In this document: positions 1 to 5,588 of the stretch, piece by piece
How positions within the stretch are numbered: position 1 is the stretch's first letter
Layout: the number at the start of each line of letters is the position of its first letter
Origin: JBFWUW01 sp050247075
GTDB taxonomy: Bacteria; Planctomycetota; Planctomycetia; Pirellulales; JBFWUW01
Reading direction: 5' to 3'
DNA: 12,020 nucleotides
Assembly: GCA_050247075.1 (NCBI GenBank)
Contig: JBFWUW010000127.1
Coordinates: 1-12,020 of the forward strand
Made by a program: the position numbers and the translations under genes
Notes under the pieces: model-generated
Seen by the model: the letters and a program-made list of their open reading frames with translations, nothing else
Told to the model about the DNA's origin: nothing
Database searches by the model: none

Positions 1-1446
1 GCGGCCTTTAACGCCGCCGCCGCCGACCCCATGTTCAAGCCGCCCAAGGTTCCTCGCCCGGACAAGTCCAAAAAGAAGGGCCCGCCCGCCTTCTTCGACG
101 ATGACGACCGCAGGCACGACGTAAAGCGGATGTTCGGCGTCGGCATGAGCCAGCGGGAGGTGGCCCGGCACATGGGCTGTTCGCACACCACGCTCGGCCG
201 GGCCATGCGGAACGACGAGTATTTCCGCGCGGAAATCCGCAATTATCGGCGCAACTTTGAGTACGTCGCGCTCAGCCGCATCGACCGCGCCGGCTCGACG
301 TCGTGGCGGGCGGCCGCCTGGATGCTGGAACGGATGCGGCCCGAAATCTACGGCAAGCAAAGCCGGCCGACCTTCGACCAGATCGTCGATTTCTTCGAGC
401 AAAACCGCGACATTATGCTGGCTGGCCTTTACCCGGAACAGGTCGAGGAGAAACGCCAGGTTCTGGAACAGCTCGCCGTCAAGTTCGCGGGCAAGCACCA
501 TTTTTCCCGCGATGCGGCCTACGATCTGGTGCCGCTGGCCACCGGCGAGGAAGAGGACGACGACGGCAACCCGTTGCCGAGGCGGCCGACACCGCCCCCC
601 AACCTCAGTCCCGAGGCGCTGGCGGCGCTGCGGGGCGTCGGCACCAACGTCGGACGTGGGCCGGTCCCCGAAACCGCCAGCCCGCCGCCCGCCGCGCCTG
701 TCGCACCCGTCGCACCTGTAGCAACCGTCGGCCCCGTCGCCCCCGTCGCACCTGTGGCAGCCGTCGCACCCGTCGCACCCGCCGCGCCTGTGGCAGCCGT
801 CGAACCGTCCACGTCGGGCATCGCTCCCCTTGATCCGCCTCTCAAGCGCTACCCGCGTCATCCGCCGATCGGCGGCACGCCCGAGAAGTGGGCCGACTGG
901 CACGACATGCAAGAGATGAAGAAGGAGGGGTTTTTCCCCGACGAGGATTACATGTACGACGACTACGACGAGGCAGCCGCCGACGCGGCCGATGCGGCCG
1001 ATATCGCGGCGTCCGAAGCCGCCTTCGACGCCTGGCAGGCGGAGCAAGCGGCGAAACTCGAGGCCGCCAGAAAAGCGGCGGCGGCCCGCCAAGCCGCCGG
1101 CGGTATCGTGGCCCTGCTGATCGCTTTTCTGCTCGGTAGCGGTTTCGCCCGTAGCGTGGACTTCAGTCCACGCCAGCCGATCTCCGTGTGGGCTAAAGCC
1201 CACACCACGCAGTCGCCCGCCTCACCCCCGACTCTCCACCCCCAACATCTGCCCCCTCTCTCCACACCCAACACCTGCCCCCCTCTCCCCTCCGCGGGAG
1301 AGGGGCCGGGGGTGAGGGGGCCGCATCGCGCTCGACCCTCCACACCCAACAACTCCATGCAGCCGCCATCCACCCCGCCACCGCTCAAACGGCAACGCTT
1401 ACCTGCACCACTACCCCCCAAAACCCGGCAAAAATGGAACAGGTAA
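1..1446 (+). CDS. Helix-turn-helix protein with Ala/Pro/Val-rich middle and C-terminal hydrophobic segment (5' partial)
   Basis: The frame is open from base 1 to the TAA at 1444-1446, and the ten codons before the first ATG (31) still look coding, so the true start probably lies outside the window. Numbered from ATG 31, residues ~25-65 hold a helix-turn-helix (GMSQREVARHMGCSHTTLGR), as in homeodomain-like or phage terminase small-subunit-type domains. It is followed by a helical stretch containing WRAAAWMLERMRPEIYG. Residues ~215-262 are a Pro-Ala-Val low-complexity run, ~310-356 are Ala-rich and probably helical, and ~357-373 are hydrophobic (GGIVALLIAFLLGSGFA), possibly membrane-inserted. 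From base ~1150 onward the frame passes through dispersed palindromes (DFSPRQP, WAKAHTT, PSAGEGPGVRG), so the last ~100 residues are probably repeat-derived. DNA binding is inferred from the HTH only. The biological role is unknown. The gene points away from the sugar cluster and is unlikely to belong to it. Confidence 0.6.
   Translation, partial: AAFNAAAADPMFKPPKVPRPDKSKKKGPPAFFDDDDRRHDVKRMFGVGMSQREVARHMGCSHTTLGRAMRNDEYFRAEIRNYRRNFEYVALSRIDRAGSTSWRAAAWMLERMRPEIYGKQSRPTFDQIVDFFEQNRDIMLAGLYPEQVEEKRQVLEQLAVKFAGKHHFSRDAAYDLVPLATGEEEDDDGNPLPRRPTPPPNLSPEALAALRGVGTNVGRGPVPETASPPPAAPVAPVAPVATVGPVAPVAPVAAVAPVAPAAPVAAVEPSTSGIAPLDPPLKRYPRHPPIGGTPEKWADWHDMQEMKKEGFFPDEDYMYDDYDEAAADAADAADIAASEAAFDAWQAEQAAKLEAARKAAAARQAAGGIVALLIAFLLGSGFARSVDFSPRQPISVWAKAHTTQSPASPPTLHPQHLPPLSTPNTCPPLPSAGEGPGVRGPHRARPSTPNNSMQPPSTPPPLKRQRLPAPLPPKTRQKWNR
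1154..1205. repeat. Two adjacent perfect palindromes (dispersed REP-like repeats)
   Basis: Bases 1154-1173 are a perfect hairpin with a 9-bp stem (gcgtggact / agtccacgc) and a 2-nt loop. Bases 1186-1205 are a second hairpin of the same geometry (gtgtgggct / agcccacac, loop aa). They lie inside the 3' end of the HTH reading frame. A relative of the second (tgggct-tt-agccca) occurs at 10471-10484 upstream of the secreted CX4CH protein, so this is a dispersed family. I associate such palindromes with planctomycete spacers, and their role is unknown. Confidence 0.8.
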
Positions 1447-1623
1447 GGCCCCAGCAGGCCAAAAACCGCCGCCCGCCGCCACCTGAAACGGCCCACGGTG
1501 CAATTCAAACCGGATGAATCTCGCCACTTCGGGGTGGAGAAAACGCTGACCGAATGAGATGGCGAGAACTTCTCGCCAATCTCCCCCTCACCCCCAGCCC
1601 CTCTCCCGCGGAGTGGAGAGGGG
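1280..1623. repeat. Inverted pair of 41-nt palindromic elements bounding a 262-bp segment
   Basis: The left element (1280-1320) and the reverse complement of the right element (1583-1623) agree at 39 of 41 positions by eye. Each carries an internal hairpin: cccctctccc (1280-1289) with gggagagggg (1296-1305), and cccctctcc (1598-1606) with ggagagggg (1615-1623). The inverted pair could be the termini of a non-autonomous, MITE-like element, or two independent insertions of a common REP-like repeat. There is no transposase gene in the interval. No target-site duplication is evident, and the right edge is obscured by a tandem array. The left element lies inside the 3' end of the HTH reading frame, whose stop is at 1446. 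Confidence 0.6.
1561..1577. repeat. Small perfect hairpin (ggcgaga-act-tctcgcc)
   Basis: A 7-bp perfect stem with a 3-nt loop sits six bases inside the right-hand 41-nt element. It lacks a T-run, so I do not call it a terminator. It is more likely part of the repeat block. Confidence 0.6.
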
Positions 1624-1697
1624 AGCCGTGTTTTCAAGAGGGAAGCCGTGTCTTCGAGAGGGGAGCCGTGTTTTCAAGAGGGAAGCAGGCTTCCGCT
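1618..1697. repeat. 20-bp tandem repeat, about four units
   Basis: Four consecutive 20-bp units begin at 1618, 1638, 1658 and 1678. Units 1 and 3 are identical (gaggggagccgtgttttcaa). Unit 2 differs at three bases (gagggaagccgtgtcttcga). Unit 4 begins like unit 2 and then diverges. A fragment (aagaggggagcg) recurs near 1714. The alternation of units 1/3 with 2/4 suggests a 40-bp duplication. The array starts inside the arm of the right-hand 41-nt element and may have grown from that edge. Confidence 0.8.
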
Positions 1698-1935
1698 AGG
1701 GCGCAAGTGTTACAAGAGGGGAGCGGATGTTGCCTGTCGCTGAGTTTTCACACCATCGCCAGCGACCGATTCGCGCGCATCAACATTGCAACGTTCGCCC
1801 GCGTCAACATGGCAATACGCCGATGGCCCCACCCTCAACTCTCCACCCCCAACATCCGCCCCATCTCCCAGAGCGAGAGGGAGGTTGCCATGGGGAGGTT
1901 ATTTCGTACCGTATCCTTAGCTGATAGCGATCGGC

Positions 1936-2577
1936 CTACAGCACTAGCTTGCGGGCGTGGAAGCCCTCGGCGTAACCACTGGAAGCGCCACTCTCGATGC
2001 CGCGAATGCGGGCCAGCGCCTGAAAGGTCTCTTCCGTGAACCACGGCTTGGCCCGCTGCGTGACGAAGGCTTGCAACAGCAGCTCGCTCTTGCGTCGGAC
2101 GATGTCCGCGGAAAGAGGGACCAGCACATTGGGCTGGCCCAGGTCTCCCTCGTACTTGGGAATCTCGTACTCCAAGATCAGGTGATTGCGAAAGGCGCAC
2201 CAGGCCAGTTCCGCCAACACGCGATGGTCTTGATGGGCGTCGTCACGGCGGTGGGTGAAGACCACATCGGGCTGGCTGTTTGCCGATAAGGCAGCCATGC
2301 ACTCCTTGATGGCCGTCCAATCGGTGGGAAAGAAACTGTCGCGGAAGTCGTGGATCACGATATTCGATTGGCGGCAGCCTTGCAGAAAGAGTTCGGCGCT
2401 GGCCTGGGCCTCGCCGCGCCGCGCGCCGGCCGCGCTAAACACAATCCAATCGACCGTCACATCGGGCCGTTCTTGCAACAACCGCAGCAACGTGCCGCCA
2501 CAGCCGATCTCGATATCGTCGGCATGCGCGCCCAGGCACAAGGCTCGCTGAATCGACTGAAAGCCAAAAGTGAGCAT
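1936..2577 (-). CDS. PIG-L/LmbE family deacetylase
   Basis: A 213-residue protein, close to the usual length of bacterial LmbE-like enzymes. The family comprises Zn-dependent hydrolases that remove N-acyl groups from sugars (GlcNAc-PI deacetylase, MshB, BshB). The N-terminal signature is AHADDIEIGCGGTL (residues 17-30). By analogy to MshB, H18 and D21 would bind zinc and D20 would be the general base. DDAHQDH (112-118) supplies the downstream histidines, with H118 the expected third ligand. The ATG sits just ahead of the first strand, and no strong Shine-Dalgarno is seen. It is the last gene of the minus-strand sugar cluster, 33 nt after the cytidylyltransferase stop, so the substrate is probably an N-acetylated sugar, nucleotide sugar or glycan of this pathway (inference). 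Family assignment is firm; the substrate is not known. Confidence 0.93.
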   Translation of the reverse strand: MLTFGFQSIQRALCLGAHADDIEIGCGGTLLRLLQERPDVTVDWIVFSAAGARRGEAQASAELFLQGCRQSNIVIHDFRDSFFPTDWTAIKECMAALSANSQPDVVFTHRRDDAHQDHRVLAELAWCAFRNHLILEYEIPKYEGDLGQPNVLVPLSADIVRRKSELLLQAFVTQRAKPWFTEETFQALARIRGIESGASSGYAEGFHARKLVL

Positions 2578-2610
2578 GGAACACCAATGGGTCTGAACCG
2601 GATCCGCTGC

Positions 2611-3438
2611 CTATTTCGCGGCCCGCGCCAGCGTCGGCGCCGGAACCGCCCGATCGGGTTCGTCGAGATGCTGCTTCCAGACTTTCCAGGGTGCCTGGCC
2701 GGAGGCGAACAGTTCGTCCAACTGCTGCTTTTCCTTGTAGGTATCCATGCAGCCCCAAAAGCCCGTGTAGCGGTAGGTGCTTAGCTTGCGCTGGGCGATC
2801 AGCCGCTGGAACGGTTCCAACACCAGTTCCTCGCCCGGCTGCATGTAGTCGAATATCTCCGACCGCAGCACGAAGAACCCGCCGTTCATCCAATGGTCGC
2901 TGTCGCAGACAGGCGTCAGGCTGGTGGTCAGGCCGTTGGCGTCCGATTCAACCAGGTGAAAGCTTTGCCGCGGTTTGACGCCAACGCAAGTGGCGATGCT
3001 GTCTCGCTTGTGGAAGTAGTCGATCAGGGAGGGCAAGTGCAAGTCCGAAAGACCATCGGCGTAGTTAGCCAGAAAGACCTCTTCCCCCTCCAGGTGTTTC
3101 TCCACGGCCTGCAGCCGCTGGCCGATATTGGAGTGCGTGCCCGTATCGACGAAGGTAATCCGCCAGTCGTGGATATCGCTCCCTAGCAGATCGACCCGCC
3201 CCTGGTCGAGCACGAAGTCGTTGGACTGGCATTCGTTGTAATTCAAGAAGTATTTCTTGATTACGTCCCCTTGCCAGCCCAGGCAGAGGATGAAGTCGCG
3301 GTGCCCGTAATAGGCGTAGTATTTCATCAAATGCCACAGAATCGGCCGGTAGCCAATGGGGACCATCGGTTTGGGGACCGACTCGGAATACTCGCGCATC
3401 CGCATCCCCATGCCACCGCAAAACAGGACGACTTTCAT
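2611..3438 (-). CDS. rfbF: RfbF-like glucose-1-phosphate cytidylyltransferase
   Basis: Nucleotidyltransferase of the RfbF type, which makes CDP-glucose from glucose-1-phosphate and CTP in the cytoplasm. I chose the ATG at 3438 (275 aa, MKVVLFCGG) because it begins exactly at the Rossmann-like first strand. An upstream in-frame start at 3546 would only add residues translated from repeat DNA. RfbF proteins are ~255-260 aa, so the length fits with a slightly longer tail. Visible motifs (numbered from 3438) are GGMGMR (8-13), KPMVPIGYRPILWH (23-36), NYADGLSD (125-132) with likely metal ligand D128, MNGGFFVL (184-191) and GFWGCMDTYKEK (226-237). The usual Thr of GGxGTR is Met here. CDP-glucose 4,6-dehydratase, the normal partner, is absent from the window. 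The product could therefore be another CDP- or NDP-sugar. Confidence 0.88.
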   Translation of the reverse strand: MKVVLFCGGMGMRMREYSESVPKPMVPIGYRPILWHLMKYYAYYGHRDFILCLGWQGDVIKKYFLNYNECQSNDFVLDQGRVDLLGSDIHDWRITFVDTGTHSNIGQRLQAVEKHLEGEEVFLANYADGLSDLHLPSLIDYFHKRDSIATCVGVKPRQSFHLVESDANGLTTSLTPVCDSDHWMNGGFFVLRSEIFDYMQPGEELVLEPFQRLIAQRKLSTYRYTGFWGCMDTYKEKQQLDELFASGQAPWKVWKQHLDEPDRAVPAPTLARAAK

Positions 3439-3501
3439 GGCGGGCAACTCGGCTAAAACCAGCGATTGGTCGGTGTGGGCCACAATCCATGCCCGTCGTT
3501 T

Positions 3502-3599
3502 TGTAGGAGGCGATTCCATCGCCGATGGGAACCGCGTAACACGCATCCATCGGCGTTGGAAACGCCTCCTACAATTCGGCGATGGAATCGCCTCCTACA
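3502..3599. repeat. Three copies of a 24-bp repeat, two forming a perfect inverted pair
   Basis: Bases 3502-3525 (starting tgtaggaggcgattcc) and 3576-3599 are perfect 24-nt reverse complements. A third copy, 3550-3573, lies in the same orientation as the second and differs at two positions. Together they fill most of the 162-bp gap between the SAF oxidoreductase stop (3601) and the cytidylyltransferase start (3438). In the transcript they could fold into a 24-bp stem with a 50-nt loop. There is no T-run, so this is not a classical terminator. It looks like a dispersed repeat insertion within the operon, possibly affecting RNA stability or readthrough (inference). Confidence 0.85.
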
Positions 3600-3600
3600 G

Positions 3601-4917
3601 TTACATCCCCACGGCTGCCGCGGCGGCCGGACTCTCCGCAAACATTGTGTCTTGTTCAGTCCGCAGGCGGTCGCTGACGCGGTCTGGCGGCAGTTCGACA
3701 TCGTCGCGGCAAAGCGCCCGGTCTTGCGGCACGTCGCGCACGACACGGCAGCCTTCCGACAGGCCCATCGGCAGCAGGTTTTCTTGTCGGGCCGTATCGG
3801 CGTTGTCGATCGTGCCGTAGCAGGTGAACCCGCCAATGCCATCCAGCGTTTCGCCGGCTTTCAAGCCGCGTTTGGCCACGGCCACTACATCGCAACGGGG
3901 CGGGCCCAGGGGAGTGACGGCCGCATCATGGAACAACGTCGCGCGGGCCACCGTCACGGCAACCTGCAGATGGGGCAAATGGTACGGCGTGTAAAAGCAG
4001 TACAGCGGGCCGTCCCCCATTTTGAAGTACCGCATGTACTGTTGCTTGATCGGATTCTCGTTGTAGCCGACGACAAACGCGCCGGTACCCGGTTCGGCCC
4101 CCAGGACGTAATCGACCAGCCCGCCACTGGCCAGCAAATCGTCCGCCTGAAAGTGTTGCAGCACGTCCTTCACATGGCCGCAGGCGTGGCCGAACATGCC
4201 CCGCTGTCCCACGCCAAAGCCGGTGGCGTTGGCCAAAATGGCCGCTTCCATCGACAGCTTGGTGCCATCGGCGAACGAGGTAATCATCGCCGGCTGCTGG
4301 TTGTTCTTGGCGGCGAATTCGCGTTGCGTATCGGGATTGCGGTGGCGATTGATGAAGCCCTTGATGTTGCCCGCCATGACCGGCTGGTAGCCGATCGTGC
4401 GGACAAAACGCAGCAGGTTCATGGCCACGCCCGGCTCGTCGCCGTCCACGTTGGTCAGTACCACGCCGGCCCGCCGCGCGTATTCCTTCAGCACCGGTCC
4501 AATCGTGGCGTCGAGTTCCGCATTCACCAGCACCAGATGCTTGCCCGCCGCGATGGCCGCCAAAGCCACGCCCGAGGCAAATTCAATGTGGCCAGTCGTT
4601 TCGATCAACACGTCGATCCCCGGCGCCTGGCATAGCAGCCCGGCATCGCCGCAAACGGCTGGCTCGCCCCGGTCTATCGACCGTTCCAATTGTTCTAGCG
4701 TGGTGCAGGTCCGCGGGTTGTCGATGCCTCCTTCGCGAAAGGCTCGTTCGGCCAGTTCAACATTTCGATTGCTAACGGCTACCAGCCGCATGCCGGTGAT
4801 CGGCGTCAGCAATTGCTGGGCAATGCCGCGGCCCATGTAGCCCGCGCCGACAATGCCAACGCGGATGGGGTTGCCTTCGGCCTCGCGGCGTTCCAGGGCG
4901 GTATCGACGATGATCAT
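3601..4917 (-). CDS. NAD(P)-dependent oxidoreductase with C-terminal SAF domain (COG4091-like, homoserine-dehydrogenase-related)
   Basis: A 438-residue cytoplasmic protein. Residues ~18-150 form a Rossmann domain with the dinucleotide-binding loop GIVGAGYMGRG (21-31), followed by VAVSNR and VLIETTGH strands typical of homoserine-dehydrogenase/Gfo-like oxidoreductases. The middle (~160-330) contains the family-like stretches NVDGDEPGVAMNL and GNIKGFINRHRNPDT. Residues ~342-412 resemble a SAF domain (DVVAVAKRGLKAGETL, then LLPMGLSEGC), as in sialic-acid synthases and altronate hydrolases. I recognise this architecture as the 'predicted homoserine dehydrogenase with SAF domain' group, whose members include sugar-acid or branched-sugar oxidoreductases. 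Homoserine metabolism is unlikely given the neighbours; an oxidation or reduction of a nucleotide-linked sugar is a reasonable inference. The gene ends directly against the 3502-3599 repeats, so its Ala-rich C-terminus may be altered. No clear Shine-Dalgarno precedes the ATG. Confidence 0.85.
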   Translation of the reverse strand: MIIVDTALERREAEGNPIRVGIVGAGYMGRGIAQQLLTPITGMRLVAVSNRNVELAERAFREGGIDNPRTCTTLEQLERSIDRGEPAVCGDAGLLCQAPGIDVLIETTGHIEFASGVALAAIAAGKHLVLVNAELDATIGPVLKEYARRAGVVLTNVDGDEPGVAMNLLRFVRTIGYQPVMAGNIKGFINRHRNPDTQREFAAKNNQQPAMITSFADGTKLSMEAAILANATGFGVGQRGMFGHACGHVKDVLQHFQADDLLASGGLVDYVLGAEPGTGAFVVGYNENPIKQQYMRYFKMGDGPLYCFYTPYHLPHLQVAVTVARATLFHDAAVTPLGPPRCDVVAVAKRGLKAGETLDGIGGFTCYGTIDNADTARQENLLPMGLSEGCRVVRDVPQDRALCRDDVELPPDRVSDRLRTEQDTMFAESPAAAAAVGM

Positions 4918-4940
4918 GGGATGTCGCTCGGAGAAAGGGG

Positions 4941-4995
4941 GTGTTCGGTGTTCGGTGTTCGGTTCTTCGCCTTAAGCCTTTCGCCTTCAGCCTTT
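4941..4995. repeat. Heptamer gtgttcg x3 and 14-mer x2 tandem repeats between genes
   Basis: Three head-to-tail copies of gtgttcg occupy 4941-4961. Two near-identical 14-mers follow (cgccttaagccttt at 4968-4981 and cgccttcagccttt at 4982-4995). The second 14-mer overlaps the stop codon of the RmlC-like gene (4987-4989), so the last residues of that protein are set by repeat DNA. Short tandem repeats like these may vary in copy number between strains. Confidence 0.8.
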
Positions 4996-5523
4996 CCCCT
5001 CGTAGTTTGGCCACGCCAGGTCCGCGGGCGACATGGCGGTGACCTTTAGGGGCCAAGTGATATTGAAGGCGGGGTCGTTGTATCGCACGCCGCGGGCGGC
5101 CTGGGGCGCGTAAAATTGGGAAGTCTGATACCACAGTTCGGTATCATCCACGAGCGTTTGATATCCGTGCGCACAGCCCGCCGGGCAGTACAGCATGTGG
5201 CCGTTGTCGGCCGAAAGTTCCTCCGCGATCCACTGCCCATGCGTGGGCGATTGCGGCCTTAAGTCAACAACAACGTCATACACTGCGCCGCGCGTGCAGC
5301 GCACAACCTTGACTTCATCGTGCGGTGGAAGCTGAAAATGCATCCCCCGCAACGTCCCCCGCGCCGGGCTAAAACCCGCATTGGCCTGCGCCAAACGCGT
5401 TTCCAATCCACGTTCTAAAAACTCCCGCTCACACCACACCCGCGCAAAATGCCCCCGCTCATCGGCCCGCCGTTGGGGCTTGATGAGCCAGGCATTGGCG
5501 ATCTTGGTTTCCGAGAAAAGCAT
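4987..5523 (-). CDS. dTDP-4-dehydrorhamnose 3,5-epimerase family (RmlC-like) cupin
   Basis: A 178-residue cupin, the usual length for RmlC (~180 aa). RmlC epimerises C3 and C5 of dTDP-4-keto-6-deoxyglucose during L-rhamnose synthesis, and relatives act on other 4-keto NDP-sugars, some at one carbon only. Visible family features are PQRRADERGHFARVW (16-30), SPARGTLRGMHFQ (52-64) with catalytic-type H62, VYDVVVDLRPQSPTHGQW (81-98), AHGYQTLVDDTELWYQTS (118-135) with Tyr132 in the catalytic acid position, and YNDPAFNITWP (148-158) with D150. All key residues appear present, so the enzyme is probably active. No RmlA, RmlB or RmlD lies in the window, so rhamnose synthesis is not shown. Its neighbours suggest it serves the CDP-sugar branch (inference). 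No Shine-Dalgarno is evident. Tandem repeats flank both ends. Confidence 0.92.
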   Translation of the reverse strand: MLFSETKIANAWLIKPQRRADERGHFARVWCEREFLERGLETRLAQANAGFSPARGTLRGMHFQLPPHDEVKVVRCTRGAVYDVVVDLRPQSPTHGQWIAEELSADNGHMLYCPAGCAHGYQTLVDDTELWYQTSQFYAPQAARGVRYNDPAFNITWPLKVTAMSPADLAWPNYEGKG

Positions 5524-5560
5524 GGAAGGCGAAATGTTCGGTATTCAGTGTTCTGTTTTT

Positions 5561-5581
5561 CATCCTTCATCCTTCATCCTT
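5561..5581. repeat. Heptamer catcctt x3 tandem repeat
   Basis: Three exact head-to-tail copies of catcctt lie in the 65-bp gap between the ugd stop (5589) and the RmlC-like start (5523). On the coding strand this reads as aaggatg repeats. The same gap holds gttcggtattcagtgttctg, which resembles the gtgttcg repeat in the next gap (4941-4961). The two spacers around the RmlC-like gene are therefore built alike. Confidence 0.8.
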
Positions 5582-5588
5582 TCCCCCT

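Larger units (their letters stand above)
1231..1860. repeat. Scattered CT-rich 'ctccac(a/c)cccaacatctgcccc' repeat copies
   Basis: Four copies of one pyrimidine-rich motif are visible: from 1231 (actctccacccccaacatct), from ~1257 (ctctccacacccaacacct), 1337-1352 (cctccacacccaacaa, shorter) and 1838-1860 (actctccacccccaacatcc). The first, second and fourth are followed by gcccc-type runs and ctctccc or atctccc sequences that begin hairpins. All four are in the same orientation. They look like decayed copies of one dispersed spacer repeat and encode nothing recognisable. Confidence 0.6.
1447..1935. other. Gene-free, repeat-filled intergenic region
   Basis: No credible gene lies between the stop of the HTH gene and the stop of the PIG-L deacetylase, which converge here. 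The stretch holds a hairpin at 1561-1577, the right-hand 41-nt element (1583-1623), a 20-bp tandem array (1618-1697), a CT-rich repeat copy (1838-1860) and a small ctccc/gggag hairpin (1865-1882). I see no clear hairpin-plus-U-tract terminator for either converging gene. The longer open frames here simply read through the repeats. Confidence 0.65.

Noticed and set aside
963..1637. Minus-strand open frame over the repeat block
   Set aside because: Its translation is dominated by read-through of palindromic repeats (for example LTPGPSP) and antisense HTH-gene sequence.
3439..3546. Longer N-terminus for the cytidylyltransferase starting at 3546
   Set aside because: The added 36 residues come partly from dispersed repeat DNA, and the family fold begins exactly at MKVVLFCGG.
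3502..3599. CRISPR-like array
   Set aside because: There are only three copies, in mixed orientation with unequal spacing, and no cas genes in the window.
3466..4635. Long plus-strand open frame opposite the SAF oxidoreductase
   Set aside because: It is antisense to a gene with clear Rossmann and SAF motifs, shows no family resemblance, and is explained by GC-rich codon bias.
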